Source: Planctomycetota bacterium
GTDB taxonomy: Bacteria; Planctomycetota; Phycisphaerae; WQYP01
Length of the DNA stretch: 17,173 nt
Direction: 5' to 3'
NCBI GenBank assembly: GCA_021799715.1
Contig: JAJYZY010000046.1
Location: 1-17,173, forward strand
Shown here: in pieces, positions 1 to 8,026 of the stretch
How positions within the stretch are numbered: the stretch's first letter is position 1
How the letters are laid out: every line of letters begins with the position of its first letter
Translations under genes and position numbers: made by a program
Notes under the pieces: model-generated
Database searches by the model: none
What the model saw: only the letters and a program-made list of their open reading frames with translations
What the model was told of the DNA's origin: nothing

Positions 1-50
1 CGCTGCGCTCGCCGCCCCTACGCTGCGCGGGCTTGACTTCGCCCCAAGGG

Positions 51-96
51 GTGACACTTCTATTGAAACGAGTACCCGTGACATTTCTATTGAAAC
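51..96. repeat. Two direct repeats, probable insertion-sequence end (IS21-like)
   Basis: Two 19-bp direct copies lie at 51-69 and 78-96, with a 27-bp period. They read GTGACACTTCTATTGAAAC and GTGACATTTCTATTGAAAC and differ at one base. They are preceded by the perfect palindrome CCCCAAGGGG (42-51) and by GC-rich sequence with CGCTGCGC twice (1-8, 21-28). Multiple short repeats at each end are typical of IS21-family elements, so this is probably the outer edge of such an element lying to the left of the window. No transposase is visible here, so the family is an inference. Confidence 0.5.
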
Positions 97-171
97 AGTA
101 CAGGTGCATTTGGCGGATCGGTCAATTCTGTGTAAACTACCGAACGTTATAGTTGCTGTGAGGAAAATATT

Positions 172-2043
172 ATGACACAAACACTGGCCGCTACCGCTAA
201 CGTTTCCATTGATTCACTGAAATCTTTGGCTGCCCAACTGCGCATAGATTCCATCCGCTGCACCACCGCCGCGGGTTCGGGCCATCCGACTTCATCAATG
301 TCCGCTGCCGATCTCATGGCGGTGTTGATGGTGGAACACCTGCGTTATGACTGGAATATGCCGCATTGCCCGAACAATGATCGACTGATTTTTTCCAAGG
401 GCCATGCGTGCCCGTTGCTGTATTCCATGTACAAAGCGGCCGGTGTGATCAGTGATGCGGAATTGCTGCGTTTGCGCAAAATTGACAGCAATTTGCAGGG
501 GCATCCCAATCCGCATGTATTAAAATGGGTGGATGTAGCCACCGGATCGCTGGGGCAGGGAATTGCCAACGGTGTAGGCATGGCGTTGAATGGCAAATAT
601 GTTGATAAGCTGCCGTATCGCGTATGGGTACTTCTGGGTGACAGCGAAATGGCGGAAGGATCAGTGTGGGAAGCGTTTGATAAAGCCTCTTACTACAAAC
701 TCAACAATCTCATTGCCGTCGTTGATATGAACCGTCTGGGCCAGCGCGGTGAAACCGATCTGGGTTGGAACAGCGCGGAATATGCGGCCCGCGCGCGGGC
801 GTTTGGCTGGCACGCCATTGAACTCAATGGCCATGACATTCCCGCGATTCAAGCCGCCTACAAGGAAGCCCTGGCGCAAACCGACAAGCCCACGTGTCTG
901 ATTGCCAAAACGGAAAAAGGAGAGGGTGTCTCCTTCCTGGCCAACAAAGACGGCTGGCACGGCAAAGCACTTTCCGCCGATGAAGAGAAAAAAGCCCTGT
1001 CGGAATTGGGACAGCCCACAAATTTGGTATTCAATGTTGCGAAACCCGCGGATACCAAGCCCGCCCGCGATGGCCAGTCCATGCCCCTTAAACTTCCAAG
1101 TTATCCCCTGGGCAGCAAAGAAGCGGCCCGCAAAGCGTATGGCGATGCCATAGCTGCCATCGGCAATCATGATCTGGATGTTGTTGTCGTGGATGCGGAA
1201 GTATCCAACTCAACGCATGCCGATGAATTCAAAAAAGCCCATCCGCACCGGTTCTTTGAAATGTTCATCTCCGAACAACTTATGGTATCGGTGGCCACGG
1301 GTTTCGGCGTGTTGGGTAAAAAAGCGTTTGCCTCAACCTTTGCCGCGTTTTTCACCCGTGCGTTTGATCAAATCCGCATGGGGGCCATCTCCAATTCAAC
1401 CATCCGGCTTGTGGGTTCACATGCCGGCGTAAGCATCGGGCAGGACGGCCCCTCGCAAATGGCTCTGGAAGATTTAGCCATGATGCGGGCGGTTTTTGAA
1501 AGCACCGTGTTGTACCCCAGTGATGCCAATCAAACCGCAAAACTCACAGCTTTAATGTGCAAACAATCCGGCATTTCCTACATGCGCACCACGCGCGAAA
1601 AATTGCCGGTGATATATTCTCCGGATGAAGAATTCAAAATCGGCTCCAGCCGCGTGGTCCGAAAATCTTCCCAGGATAAGTTAACCATCGTCGCCGCGGG
1701 CATTACCCTTCATGAATCCATTAAAGCCTGTGATGCTTTGGCTAAAGACGGTATCAACGCGCGTCTGATTGATCTTTACTCGGTCAAGCCGGTGGATGTG
1801 CAGACACTCCATCAGGCTGCCGATGAAGCCGGCAATAAAATCATTGTGGTGGAAGATCACTGGATTGAAGGCGGCTTGGGAGACGCCGTACTGGAAGCAT
1901 TTGCCCAGTCCCGCGCATCACACCCCACGGTTGTCAAGCTGGCGGTGCGGCACATGCCCGGATCGGGCACGCCCGCTGAACTGCTTGCCGCCGCGGGCAT
2001 TGATGCCGCCGCCATTATTGCCGCGGCTAAGAAACTCGTATGA
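172..2043 (+). CDS. tkt: Transketolase (animal-size form)
   Basis: Thiamine-diphosphate enzyme of the non-oxidative pentose phosphate pathway. It moves two-carbon ketol units between sugar phosphates in the cytoplasm. Visible motifs: GSGHP (35-39), KGHA (76-79), GHP (110-112), GSLGQG (125-130), the cofactor block GDSEMAEG (156-163) ending in DMNRLGQ (185-191), and in the pyrimidine domain the acidic residue before NMVS-like EQLMVS, STFAAFFTRAFDQIRM and GSHAGVSIGQDGPSQMALEDLA. At 623 aa it has the length and motif spelling of metazoan transketolases rather than the roughly 660-aa E. coli type. GDS replaces the usual GDG in the thiamine motif. The start is supported by GAGGA at 160-164, seven bases before ATG. 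It stands alone between an IS-like end and a convergent glycosyltransferase gene. A weak -10 (TATAGT, 148-153) lies upstream. Confidence 0.96.
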   Translation: MTQTLAATANVSIDSLKSLAAQLRIDSIRCTTAAGSGHPTSSMSAADLMAVLMVEHLRYDWNMPHCPNNDRLIFSKGHACPLLYSMYKAAGVISDAELLRLRKIDSNLQGHPNPHVLKWVDVATGSLGQGIANGVGMALNGKYVDKLPYRVWVLLGDSEMAEGSVWEAFDKASYYKLNNLIAVVDMNRLGQRGETDLGWNSAEYAARARAFGWHAIELNGHDIPAIQAAYKEALAQTDKPTCLIAKTEKGEGVSFLANKDGWHGKALSADEEKKALSELGQPTNLVFNVAKPADTKPARDGQSMPLKLPSYPLGSKEAARKAYGDAIAAIGNHDLDVVVVDAEVSNSTHADEFKKAHPHRFFEMFISEQLMVSVATGFGVLGKKAFASTFAAFFTRAFDQIRMGAISNSTIRLVGSHAGVSIGQDGPSQMALEDLAMMRAVFESTVLYPSDANQTAKLTALMCKQSGISYMRTTREKLPVIYSPDEEFKIGSSRVVRKSSQDKLTIVAAGITLHESIKACDALAKDGINARLIDLYSVKPVDVQTLHQAADEAGNKIIVVEDHWIEGGLGDAVLEAFAQSRASHPTVVKLAVRHMPGSGTPAELLAAAGIDAAAIIAAAKKLV

Positions 2044-2162
2044 TGTGCCCTTTTTTAGCGGTATCAGCGGATCATGTGCCCGGAATATGAACTGTTATAT
2101 TCAACTCCGGACAGCCTGGCCTGAGCCGGCTATTTTACCGGTTGACATTCCGATCAGGTTGG

Positions 2163-3248
2163 TCACGTCCCACGCCGATCGTGATGCAGCATTTTGCGCA
2201 TCGCGTAGCGAACCAGTATAACAACAGCCACAGCGCCAAGAACGGCGGTAAATGGCCCGATATGCGGCCTTGCGGTCCAGCCGGCGGCCAGGCCGGCCGC
2301 GAGTTCCAGGATGCTGATAATGCCAAATTCCGCCAAACGGCGGCGCATGGAAAGATAAGCTTTTTGCGTGCGGACATAGCGGATAAAAAATAGCAGTGTC
2401 ACGACAATCATGGCGATTAATCCAACGGCCAACGCCGGAAGAAAGGCCAGCCCGCCGACCGCCGACGATAATACATATATTCCGATGCACGCCGCCGCCG
2501 AGCAGCAGGCGGCAATTAAAAATTTTATGCGGGGAGAAGCTTTGGGAAACTTGTAATCATAAAGCCGGGATAAATGCTCCAGATATCGGAACTGTTCCTT
2601 CAAGCTTAATTTGCTCTCGCCGTGCAATCTGTTGCGAAACACAATCGGAACTTCCACAATTTTACCCACGCGGCATTTGACCATCAGTTCCAGGGCGATT
2701 TTATAGCCAATGGGATTCAGTGTATCCGCGGAGCGGTAAACGCTGCGCGGCAAAGCAAAAAAACCCGCCATGGGATCCCGCACGGAGCCGGTAAATGGGC
2801 GGCTTAAAATTGTGGCCACGGCACTGTTGATCCAGCGGAAGCGGCCCCAGTCCTCGGTTTTCCCGCCGGCCACATAACGGGACCCGATGGTGAAATCAGC
2901 CGCATTATTCAACAGCGGATCAATCAGGGCGGGAATGGATTCCGGCGGGTGGCTTAAGTCCGCATCCATGACCAGCAGGTAGTCATATTGCGCCATGGCC
3001 AGACCGGCGAGAACTGCCGATGACAGGCCGCGGTCATTTTCCCTGATCAAATATCGCACCTGCGGCCACTGCTTGACCAACCCGTCAAGCACAGCACGGG
3101 TTGAATCCGGCGAATTGTCGTCAACAACTATTATTTCCCAATTCCATCCGCGGGCATCCAGCGCGGCGGCGGCCTGCGGAATAAGCCGCGGCAGATTTTC
3201 CGCTTCGCGGTATGTCGGTACAACGACGCTTACGCCAACTTCCGGCAT
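2163..3248 (-). CDS. Family 2 glycosyltransferase, DPM1-like, with GtrA-like membrane tail
   Basis: Likely transfers a sugar from a nucleotide sugar to a polyprenyl phosphate at the inner membrane, the role of dolichol/undecaprenyl-phosphate glycosyltransferases. The N-terminal GT-A domain shows VVVPTYREAENL (8-19), VVDDNSPDST (41-50) and the metal/nucleotide site DADLSHPP (95-102), then GSRYV and the family-typical HGESKL. After about residue 240 there are about four hydrophobic segments, as in GtrA-type flippase domains. ATG at 3248 is preferred over GTG at 3254 because GGAG lies five bases before it; this gives 361 aa. It follows ptsI by 54 bp in the same direction, so the two are probably cotranscribed. 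The 119 bp between it and the convergent tkt hold only a weak hairpin (2083-2102). The substrate cannot be told from sequence. Confidence 0.88.
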   Translation of the reverse strand: MPEVGVSVVVPTYREAENLPRLIPQAAAALDARGWNWEIIVVDDNSPDSTRAVLDGLVKQWPQVRYLIRENDRGLSSAVLAGLAMAQYDYLLVMDADLSHPPESIPALIDPLLNNAADFTIGSRYVAGGKTEDWGRFRWINSAVATILSRPFTGSVRDPMAGFFALPRSVYRSADTLNPIGYKIALELMVKCRVGKIVEVPIVFRNRLHGESKLSLKEQFRYLEHLSRLYDYKFPKASPRIKFLIAACCSAAACIGIYVLSSAVGGLAFLPALAVGLIAMIVVTLLFFIRYVRTQKAYLSMRRRLAEFGIISILELAAGLAAGWTARPHIGPFTAVLGAVAVVILVRYAMRKMLHHDRRGT

Positions 3249-3306
3249 ATACACTCCATGCGGTGCGATGTGGTATTAACGGGCGATCAATCATGTCACT
3301 GACGGA

Positions 3307-5052
3307 TCAATCGCGGAAAAGATCGGGCAATACCTTCCGTGTTTCATCGCGCAGAAAATTCAGAATCTGCTGTGGTGTTTCAAAACTCAATACGCGCCGG
3401 GCCACCCGTTGGGCGTCCCTGGAATCAATGCTGCGGATCATTTGCTTGATCTGGGGAATATTGTGCGGCGTAATGGAAAAATTACGCAGCCCCAGGCCCA
3501 CCAGCAGCAGGGTAAATTCCGGGTCTCCGCCCATTTCGCCGCACAGGCTCACGGTCGTCTCGGCGCGTTTGGCCGCCCGCATCACATTCTGGATCAGTTT
3601 GATAACCGCGGGATGTGCGGCGGTAAACAGGGAGGCCACGCGCTGATTGCCGCGATCCACCGCCAGGGTGTATTGAATAAGGTCATTGCTGCCGATGGAA
3701 AGAAAATCCGATTCATCGACATAGCTGTGGGGCAGCAGCGCCGCCGAAGGCACCTCCACCATCATGCCCACGCGGATGTGGCGGTTGTATGTGATGTTAT
3801 GCTCATCCAGATCATCCATCACTTCGTTTAAAACAAACCTGGCCTGCCGCAGTTCGCGCGGGGTGGAGATCATCGGAAACATCAGGCTCACATCGCCCAG
3901 CACGCTGGCACGCAGGATCGCCCGCAACTGCGTTTTGAACATTTCAATATTCTGCAGGCACAAACGAATGGATCGACACCCCAGAAATGGATTGGCCTCC
4001 GGAGACTGATCCAGAAACGGCGAATATTTATCCGCGCCCAGATCCAGCGTGCGGATGATAATGGGCCGGTTTCCCAAGCGGCGGATCGTCTCCGCATACG
4101 CCGCGTAATGATCATCTTCCGTCGGTTCGCGTTCCGCCGCCAGATACAGAAATTCAGTGCGGTATAAGCCGATGCCCACCGCGCCTTTTTCCAGGGCGTT
4201 TTCCACTTCATGGGGAAATTCAATATTTCCCATGAGCTTAATATCCACGCCATCGAGTGTTTTGGCGGGCAAATTGCGGATGCCCTCAAGCTTGGATTCG
4301 TGGCTCTGCACCCGCTTTTCGTATCGTTTATGTTCCTCTATTGTCACATCGTCAGGATTGACAATCACCACGCCGCTATAACCATTTACCACCACCAAAT
4401 CGCCGGATACGGTTTCATGCGTGATGTTTTCCAGGCCCACCACCGCCGGTATTCCCATGGAATTGGCGATAATGGCCGTGTGGCTGGTTTGACCACCGGC
4501 TTCGATGGCCAGACCTTTAACCAACTTGCGGTCCAAAGCGGCGGTCTGTGAAGGGGTCAAATCTTTGGCGACAATAATCACCGGTCCGTCAAGGTCCGTC
4601 AGACGGATGCGATCATTACCGGCCAGTTTATGCAGCAACCGCCGTTCAATGTCATAGATATCCTTGATGCGCTCGCGGAAATATTTATCCGGATGTTCCA
4701 GAAAATGCTTGCCATATTCCCGCAGCGCTTTGTGCACGGTGTATTCGGCGGTGTAACGATGTTCCTCAATTCCGTTGATGAAGGCTTTCAGCAGTTCCGG
4801 GTCATTAAGCAGTCCGAGATGAAAGTAGAAAATGGCCCCGGTTTCTTTGCCCAAATTTCGCGTGGTGGTATCCCGCAATTCGCGGATGTCATCGCTGCTT
4901 AAGCTGATGGCTGTCCGCAGCCGTTGCTTCTCAGTATCCGTTTCAGCGATCTTGATTGATCGCCTGCCTATGCGGATTTCATCTTCCGTCAGGAGAAATG
5001 CCGGGCATATCACCACGCCGGAAGATACACCGATGCCTTTGATTATTTCCAT
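3307..5052 (-). CDS. ptsI: PTS enzyme I (phosphoenolpyruvate-protein phosphotransferase)
   Basis: Takes phosphate from phosphoenolpyruvate and passes it to HPr, the first step of the phosphotransferase system, in the cytoplasm. From the ATG at 5052 the protein is 581 aa, close to the 575 aa of E. coli EI. The phospho-histidine motif AGGQTSHTAIIA has its His near residue 191 (E. coli His189). The PEP domain shows GLYRTEFLY (Arg near 298), DLGADK, NPFLGCRSIRL, GMMVEVPSA, SIGSNDLIQYTLAVDRGN and CGEMGGDP with the catalytic Cys near 504. The frame is open upstream to a TTG at 5100. The added 16 residues (positively charged, Ser/Thr-rich) are not typical, and EI proteins normally begin with a MxxIKGIGxSxG-like sequence, so ATG 5052 is preferred. 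No ptsH flanks it; it is followed by a glycosyltransferase gene. Confidence 0.95.
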   Translation of the reverse strand: MEIIKGIGVSSGVVICPAFLLTEDEIRIGRRSIKIAETDTEKQRLRTAISLSSDDIRELRDTTTRNLGKETGAIFYFHLGLLNDPELLKAFINGIEEHRYTAEYTVHKALREYGKHFLEHPDKYFRERIKDIYDIERRLLHKLAGNDRIRLTDLDGPVIIVAKDLTPSQTAALDRKLVKGLAIEAGGQTSHTAIIANSMGIPAVVGLENITHETVSGDLVVVNGYSGVVIVNPDDVTIEEHKRYEKRVQSHESKLEGIRNLPAKTLDGVDIKLMGNIEFPHEVENALEKGAVGIGLYRTEFLYLAAEREPTEDDHYAAYAETIRRLGNRPIIIRTLDLGADKYSPFLDQSPEANPFLGCRSIRLCLQNIEMFKTQLRAILRASVLGDVSLMFPMISTPRELRQARFVLNEVMDDLDEHNITYNRHIRVGMMVEVPSAALLPHSYVDESDFLSIGSNDLIQYTLAVDRGNQRVASLFTAAHPAVIKLIQNVMRAAKRAETTVSLCGEMGGDPEFTLLLVGLGLRNFSITPHNIPQIKQMIRSIDSRDAQRVARRVLSFETPQQILNFLRDETRKVLPDLFRD

Positions 5053-5144
5053 GACCTGCTTCACCGGCTGCGAGGTCCGCCGCGTCGTTGCACTTGCCAA
5101 CGCGCAGGGGGCTTCGGAGCTATGCAGCGCCTGTTAGAACGCTA

Positions 5145-5150
5145 ATTATA
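5145..5150 (-). promoter_or_regulatory. Candidate -10 box upstream of ptsI
   Basis: Minus-strand TATAAT, in the block GTATAATTAGC, lies about 95 bases before the ATG of ptsI. No good -35 is seen at 16-18 bp. The identical 11-bp block occurs in the divergent purF promoter. Confidence 0.45.
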
Positions 5151-5359
5151 CCGCTTCCCAACCAGTTGGGCGTTTGCGGCTAAAATCTCAGGTGATAACA
5201 ATAACGCCCTTTAAAGAGTTTATCCAGTGCCCCGATTGGATCGCGCCGGTGCCCTGAAATGCCTCCGGACTGCGTTTAAACCGCCCGTTTATGCCGCTAT
5301 TTTCAAATTTCGACCCGTGCCGGTGTGCCTCGGCAATCCGGATTCCTGATTTCCAGAGT

Positions 5360-5386
5360 TTGCATGGCGGACTGAACGTGTATAAT
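5360..5386 (+). promoter_or_regulatory. Candidate promoter for purF
   Basis: TTGCAT (5360-5365) and a perfect TATAAT (5381-5386) are separated by 15 bp; shifting the -35 by one base (TTTGCA) gives 16 bp. Transcription would start near 5393, about 48 bases before the chosen purF start. The -10 sits in GTATAATTAGC. Confidence 0.55.
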
Positions 5387-5440
5387 TAGCTCTACATCGC
5401 AGGTTGCGATGGTTTTACCCGGAAGTTGGAGATTCCCCTC

Positions 5441-6982
5441 ATGGGCGGTATTGAGTCGGATTCCCCAGAGCGTCAAAAAAAAAGTATGTCCCGAAGTGTA
5501 TCGCTGCCCTGTCTGAATCAGCAGCCGCTGCCCCTTGATGGCCTGCGACAAGTGCTTGGTGACTATGAGAAAAAGGAAAAGTGCGGCGTATTTGGCGTGG
5601 CCGGACCGCGCGATGCCGTCGAACGCTGCTACTACGGGTTATATGCCCTGCAACATCGTGGACAGGAATCCGCGGGTATTGCCACCACCGACGGCCAGGC
5701 TATAGCCGCCCATACCGGCCTGGGTCTGGTCGCTGATGTTTTCAATAAAGGCGTGCTGCGGGAACTCAATGGCATCGCCGCCATCGGCCATGTGCGCTAT
5801 TCCACCGCCGGGTCAAACCGCAAATGCAATGCCCAGCCGCTGCTGGAGGAATACAGTGAAGGCCAGGTGGCCGTTGCGCACAACGGAAATTTAATCAATG
5901 CCGCGCGCTTGCGGGCGGAATATCAGAAATATGGCCATATTTTTTATTCCACCAGCGATACGGAAATCGTCATTCACATGCTGGCCAAACCCACCCATCA
6001 GGAAAAAAGCGATCCGCTGGCGCATGTCCTGCGGCATTTACAGGGCGCTTTCAGTTTTCTGTTTTTATTCAAAGACCGTATTGAGGCGTGTCGTGATCCA
6101 TGGGGCTTCCGTCCGCTGGTGATCGGTAAAACCCGCGACGGCTTTTATTGCGTAGCCTCGGAAACCTGCGCGTTGGCCAGCATTCAGGCCACGTTTATCC
6201 GTGAAGTGCACCCCGGTGAAATTATCACCATCGACATTGGCGGTACTCAACTCACCAGCCGCTACTTCATTGAAACCCCCGAAACCCCGGCCCATTGCGC
6301 CTTTGAACACGTTTATTTCGCCAGTCCCTCCAGCACGATTTTTGGTGATACGGTTCTAACCGTGCGCCAGAAGATGGGCCGGCAATTGGCCATTGAAGCC
6401 CCGGTTGACGCTGATATTGTCATACCGATTCCCGACAGCGGGCGCTCGGCGGCGCTGGGTTACAGCAAGCAGAGCGGCATTGCGTTTGAAGAGGGAATTG
6501 TGCCCAACCGGTACGTGGGGCGTTCATTTATCCAGCCATCCCAACAGATGCGCGATCTAGCGGTCCAGATGAAATTAATTGTGATTCCCGAAGTTGTCCG
6601 GGGCAAGCGTGTTGTGGTGGTGGAAGATTCGATTGTCCGCGGGACAACCACACGCGGAAAAATTCTGGCTCTGCGGCGGGCCGGGGCAAGGGAGATACAC
6701 ATGCGGGTAAGCTGCCCGCCGATTCGCCATCCCTGTTTCTATGGCATTGATTTTCCCACGCCCACCGAATTAATCGCCAATGGGCGAACCGTGGAACAAA
6801 TCCGTGATTTTATTGAAGTGGATTCTCTGCATTATCTGTCGCTTGATGGCATGTTGTCCTGCCTGGGGCAGCCGGAAACGCACTATTGCACGGCCTGCTG
6901 GTCCGGGCGCTATCCCATTCCGGTTGATAACACCGTCAGCAAATTCGGCTTGGAACGCCATCAGATGAAAATGTTTGAGTAG
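5441..6982 (+). CDS. purF: Amidophosphoribosyltransferase, Fe-S type
   Basis: First committed enzyme of de novo purine synthesis: PRPP plus glutamine gives 5-phosphoribosylamine. The N-terminal Ntn glutaminase domain begins at the catalytic Cys of KEKCGVFGV (residue 48 from this start), followed by QHRGQESAGI, GHVRYSTAG and AHNGNL. The phosphoribosyltransferase domain carries VVVVEDSIVRGTTTRGKI. The four cysteines expected for the B. subtilis-type [4Fe-4S] cluster are present: in PAHCAFEHVYFA, HPCFYGID and HYCTACWSGRYP. ATG 5441 has GGAG nine bases upstream; TTG 5426 and ATG 5486 are in-frame alternatives, the latter lacking a ribosome site. In each case the pre-cysteine peptide, which must be cleaved, is long (32-52 residues). 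A run of nine A (5475-5483) lies inside this propeptide. The gene is monocistronic. Confidence 0.95.
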   Translation: MGGIESDSPERQKKSMSRSVSLPCLNQQPLPLDGLRQVLGDYEKKEKCGVFGVAGPRDAVERCYYGLYALQHRGQESAGIATTDGQAIAAHTGLGLVADVFNKGVLRELNGIAAIGHVRYSTAGSNRKCNAQPLLEEYSEGQVAVAHNGNLINAARLRAEYQKYGHIFYSTSDTEIVIHMLAKPTHQEKSDPLAHVLRHLQGAFSFLFLFKDRIEACRDPWGFRPLVIGKTRDGFYCVASETCALASIQATFIREVHPGEIITIDIGGTQLTSRYFIETPETPAHCAFEHVYFASPSSTIFGDTVLTVRQKMGRQLAIEAPVDADIVIPIPDSGRSAALGYSKQSGIAFEEGIVPNRYVGRSFIQPSQQMRDLAVQMKLIVIPEVVRGKRVVVVEDSIVRGTTTRGKILALRRAGAREIHMRVSCPPIRHPCFYGIDFPTPTELIANGRTVEQIRDFIEVDSLHYLSLDGMLSCLGQPETHYCTACWSGRYPIPVDNTVSKFGLERHQMKMFE

Positions 6983-7027
6983 ACGGGTTGTTACGCGGTA
7001 CGTATGGCCATTGCCCGGCCTGTGAGG

Positions 7028-7421
7028 TGAGGTACTCCCTGTAAGCTGGACGCGAAACAGGCCTTGCTGAAAGAGAGTCTTCTTCCTGCAATCCCGACCG
7101 CCATCGGGACTCATACAACAGCGCCGCTAACGCCGGCGACAAATGGTCCAAACCTTGGCCGGAAGATTCCTCAAACGCCATCGCGGAATATTCAAAGAGA
7201 TGTTTTTTCCACGCGGCAATCCGCGACGGATGAACCTGGTATAGCCCCTCCAACTCCTCGATGGTCCACTGTCCCTTCACCGCCTCCATCGCCAGCTTCG
7301 CTTTGAACTGTGCTGTAAACCGCTCCCGATACTCATCGGGACTTCGCTGACATAACACTACTCCAAAAAGCCGGGTCAAAAGCTACCGTAGCATCGCGCC
7401 CAGTTTTTGGGGAGTATTACA
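7028..7421 (-). mobile_element. Internally deleted IS3-family element (relic, both ends present)
   Basis: On the minus strand the left end begins at 7421 with TGTAATACTCCCC and the right end finishes at 7028 with GGGAGTACCTCA. When inverted, the two 26-bp ends match at about 18 of 26 positions and keep the TG...CA termini usual for IS3 elements. Between them lies only the beginning of an IS3-type orfA; orfB, with the DDE catalytic domain, is missing. The total is 394 bp, far short of a complete IS3 element (about 1.2-1.5 kb). No target-site duplication is evident (AGG before, CCC after). It lies 45 bp beyond purF and 76 bp from tRNA-Asp. Confidence 0.65.
7140..7353 (-). pseudogene. IS3-family transposase OrfA, N-terminal fragment, frameshifted
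   Basis: The reading frame contains YRERFTAQFKAKLAMEAVKGQWTIEELEGLYQVHPSRIAAWKKHLFE, matching the N-terminal helix-turn-helix of IS3-family OrfA (FKAKVALEA..., VHP..I..WKK). The likely original start is ATG 7353, with GGAG seven bases upstream. It reads MSAKSR and then meets TGA; the homologous frame resumes at once one frame over (DEYRERF), which points to a one-base deletion or similar indel near 7336. After about residue 80 the family similarity ends, with no leucine-zipper region. The protein would have bound the element's ends; it cannot be functional now. Confidence 0.7.
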
Positions 7422-7497
7422 CCCGCCGCCAGACCGAAAACACCGATCAAGACGGAATCAACTGCCCAATTCTGAATCTACTGGTCGAGGGAGGCAA

Positions 7498-7571
7498 CGG
7501 GGACGACGGGGCTCGAACCCGCAACCACCGGATCGACAATCCGGTGCTCTAACCAATTGAGCTACGTCCCC
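7498..7571 (-). tRNA. tRNA-Asp (anticodon GUC)
   Basis: A full cloverleaf can be drawn on the minus strand: acceptor GGGGACG/CGTCCCC, D arm GCTC...GAGC, anticodon stem CCGGA/TCCGG with loop TTGTCGA (anticodon GTC), five-base variable region, T stem GCGGG/CCCGT and loop TTCGAGC. The base after the acceptor (complement of 7498) is G73, an aspartate identity element. CCA is not encoded. A good promoter lies just upstream. Confidence 0.97.
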
Positions 7572-7591
7572 TGGAACTTCCAGAGTCCAGT

Positions 7592-7621
7592 ATGTTACGG
7601 ACAAGCGCACCAGACTGTCAA
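7592..7621 (-). promoter_or_regulatory. Promoter of tRNA-Asp
   Basis: On the minus strand there is a perfect TTGACA (7616-7621), 18 bp, then TAACAT (7592-7597, four of six consensus bases). Transcription would begin near 7584, about 13 bases before the mature tRNA 5' end. Confidence 0.6.
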
Positions 7622-7843
7622 GGAACGCCGCTAAATAAAAGCAGATTCACTGAATCGTTTGTGCCCGCCGGACTTGCGCAAGTGTGTTTCCAGCAAGGCA
7701 CCCAACAGCGCTTCACCCGCTGTTCTCCGGGCGGTGACAACCACATGATGGCATTATGCCGAAAACAAACTTTAAACCACAGATTACCGTGCTGGTGAAC
7801 TGCACGGTGGAACGGAACCGGTCAGCGATTATGGAGGAAATCA

Positions 7844-7892
7844 AAAGAACACGGGCTGGTCTTTCAACCAGCCCGTTTGCCTGTGGTTCTTT
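7844..7892 (-). terminator. Strong hairpin, probable terminator of the zinc-ribbon transcript
   Basis: Perfect 10-bp stem ACGGGCTGGT (7851-7860) / ACCAGCCCGT (7867-7876) with a 6-base loop. In the minus direction it is followed by GTTCTTTTGATTT. An outer 7-bp complement, AAAGAAC (7844-7850) / GTTCTTT (7886-7892), could extend it across a 9-base bulge. It sits between the end of the zinc-ribbon gene and the tRNA-Asp promoter, both on the minus strand, which fits termination. The T-tract is short, so some doubt remains about strand. Confidence 0.65.
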
Positions 7893-8026
7893 AGCGTAAT
7901 CCACCACGTTACATGGCAGGATCATGCGCTCATCGTTGGCGAAAACACTTCGCCGTTAAATTAAGGCCGCATAACAATTAAGTCATACGGCAACCAAGCG
8001 CCCAAATAAAGCAGCGCTCGGAGAAA

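Larger units (their letters stand above)
5053..5440. other. Divergent intergenic region, ptsI / purF
   Basis: This stretch of 388 bases separates two divergent housekeeping genes. It holds two candidate sigma-70-like -10 boxes facing outwards (5145-5150 on minus, 5381-5386 on plus). Between them I see no gene, no tRNA and no convincing riboswitch. Short open frames here have no recognisable protein. Confidence 0.5.

Noticed and set aside
1..174. Open frame running from the window edge through the IS-like repeats
   Set aside because: Its protein simply translates the tandem repeats and reads into the tkt leader; two frames are open, so it carries no coding evidence.
661..1170. 169-codon open frame on the minus strand
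   Set aside because: It lies wholly antisense inside the clear transketolase gene and matches no family; high-GC codon structure explains it.
5053..5100. TTG start extending enzyme I by 16 residues
   Set aside because: The extension (Ser/Thr/Arg-rich) is not found in enzyme I, which normally begins at the MEIIKGIGVSSG-like sequence; ATG 5052 fits better.
7713..7925. 70-codon open frame on the minus strand
   Set aside because: It includes the strong hairpin at 7851-7876 and has no recognisable similarity or ribosome site.
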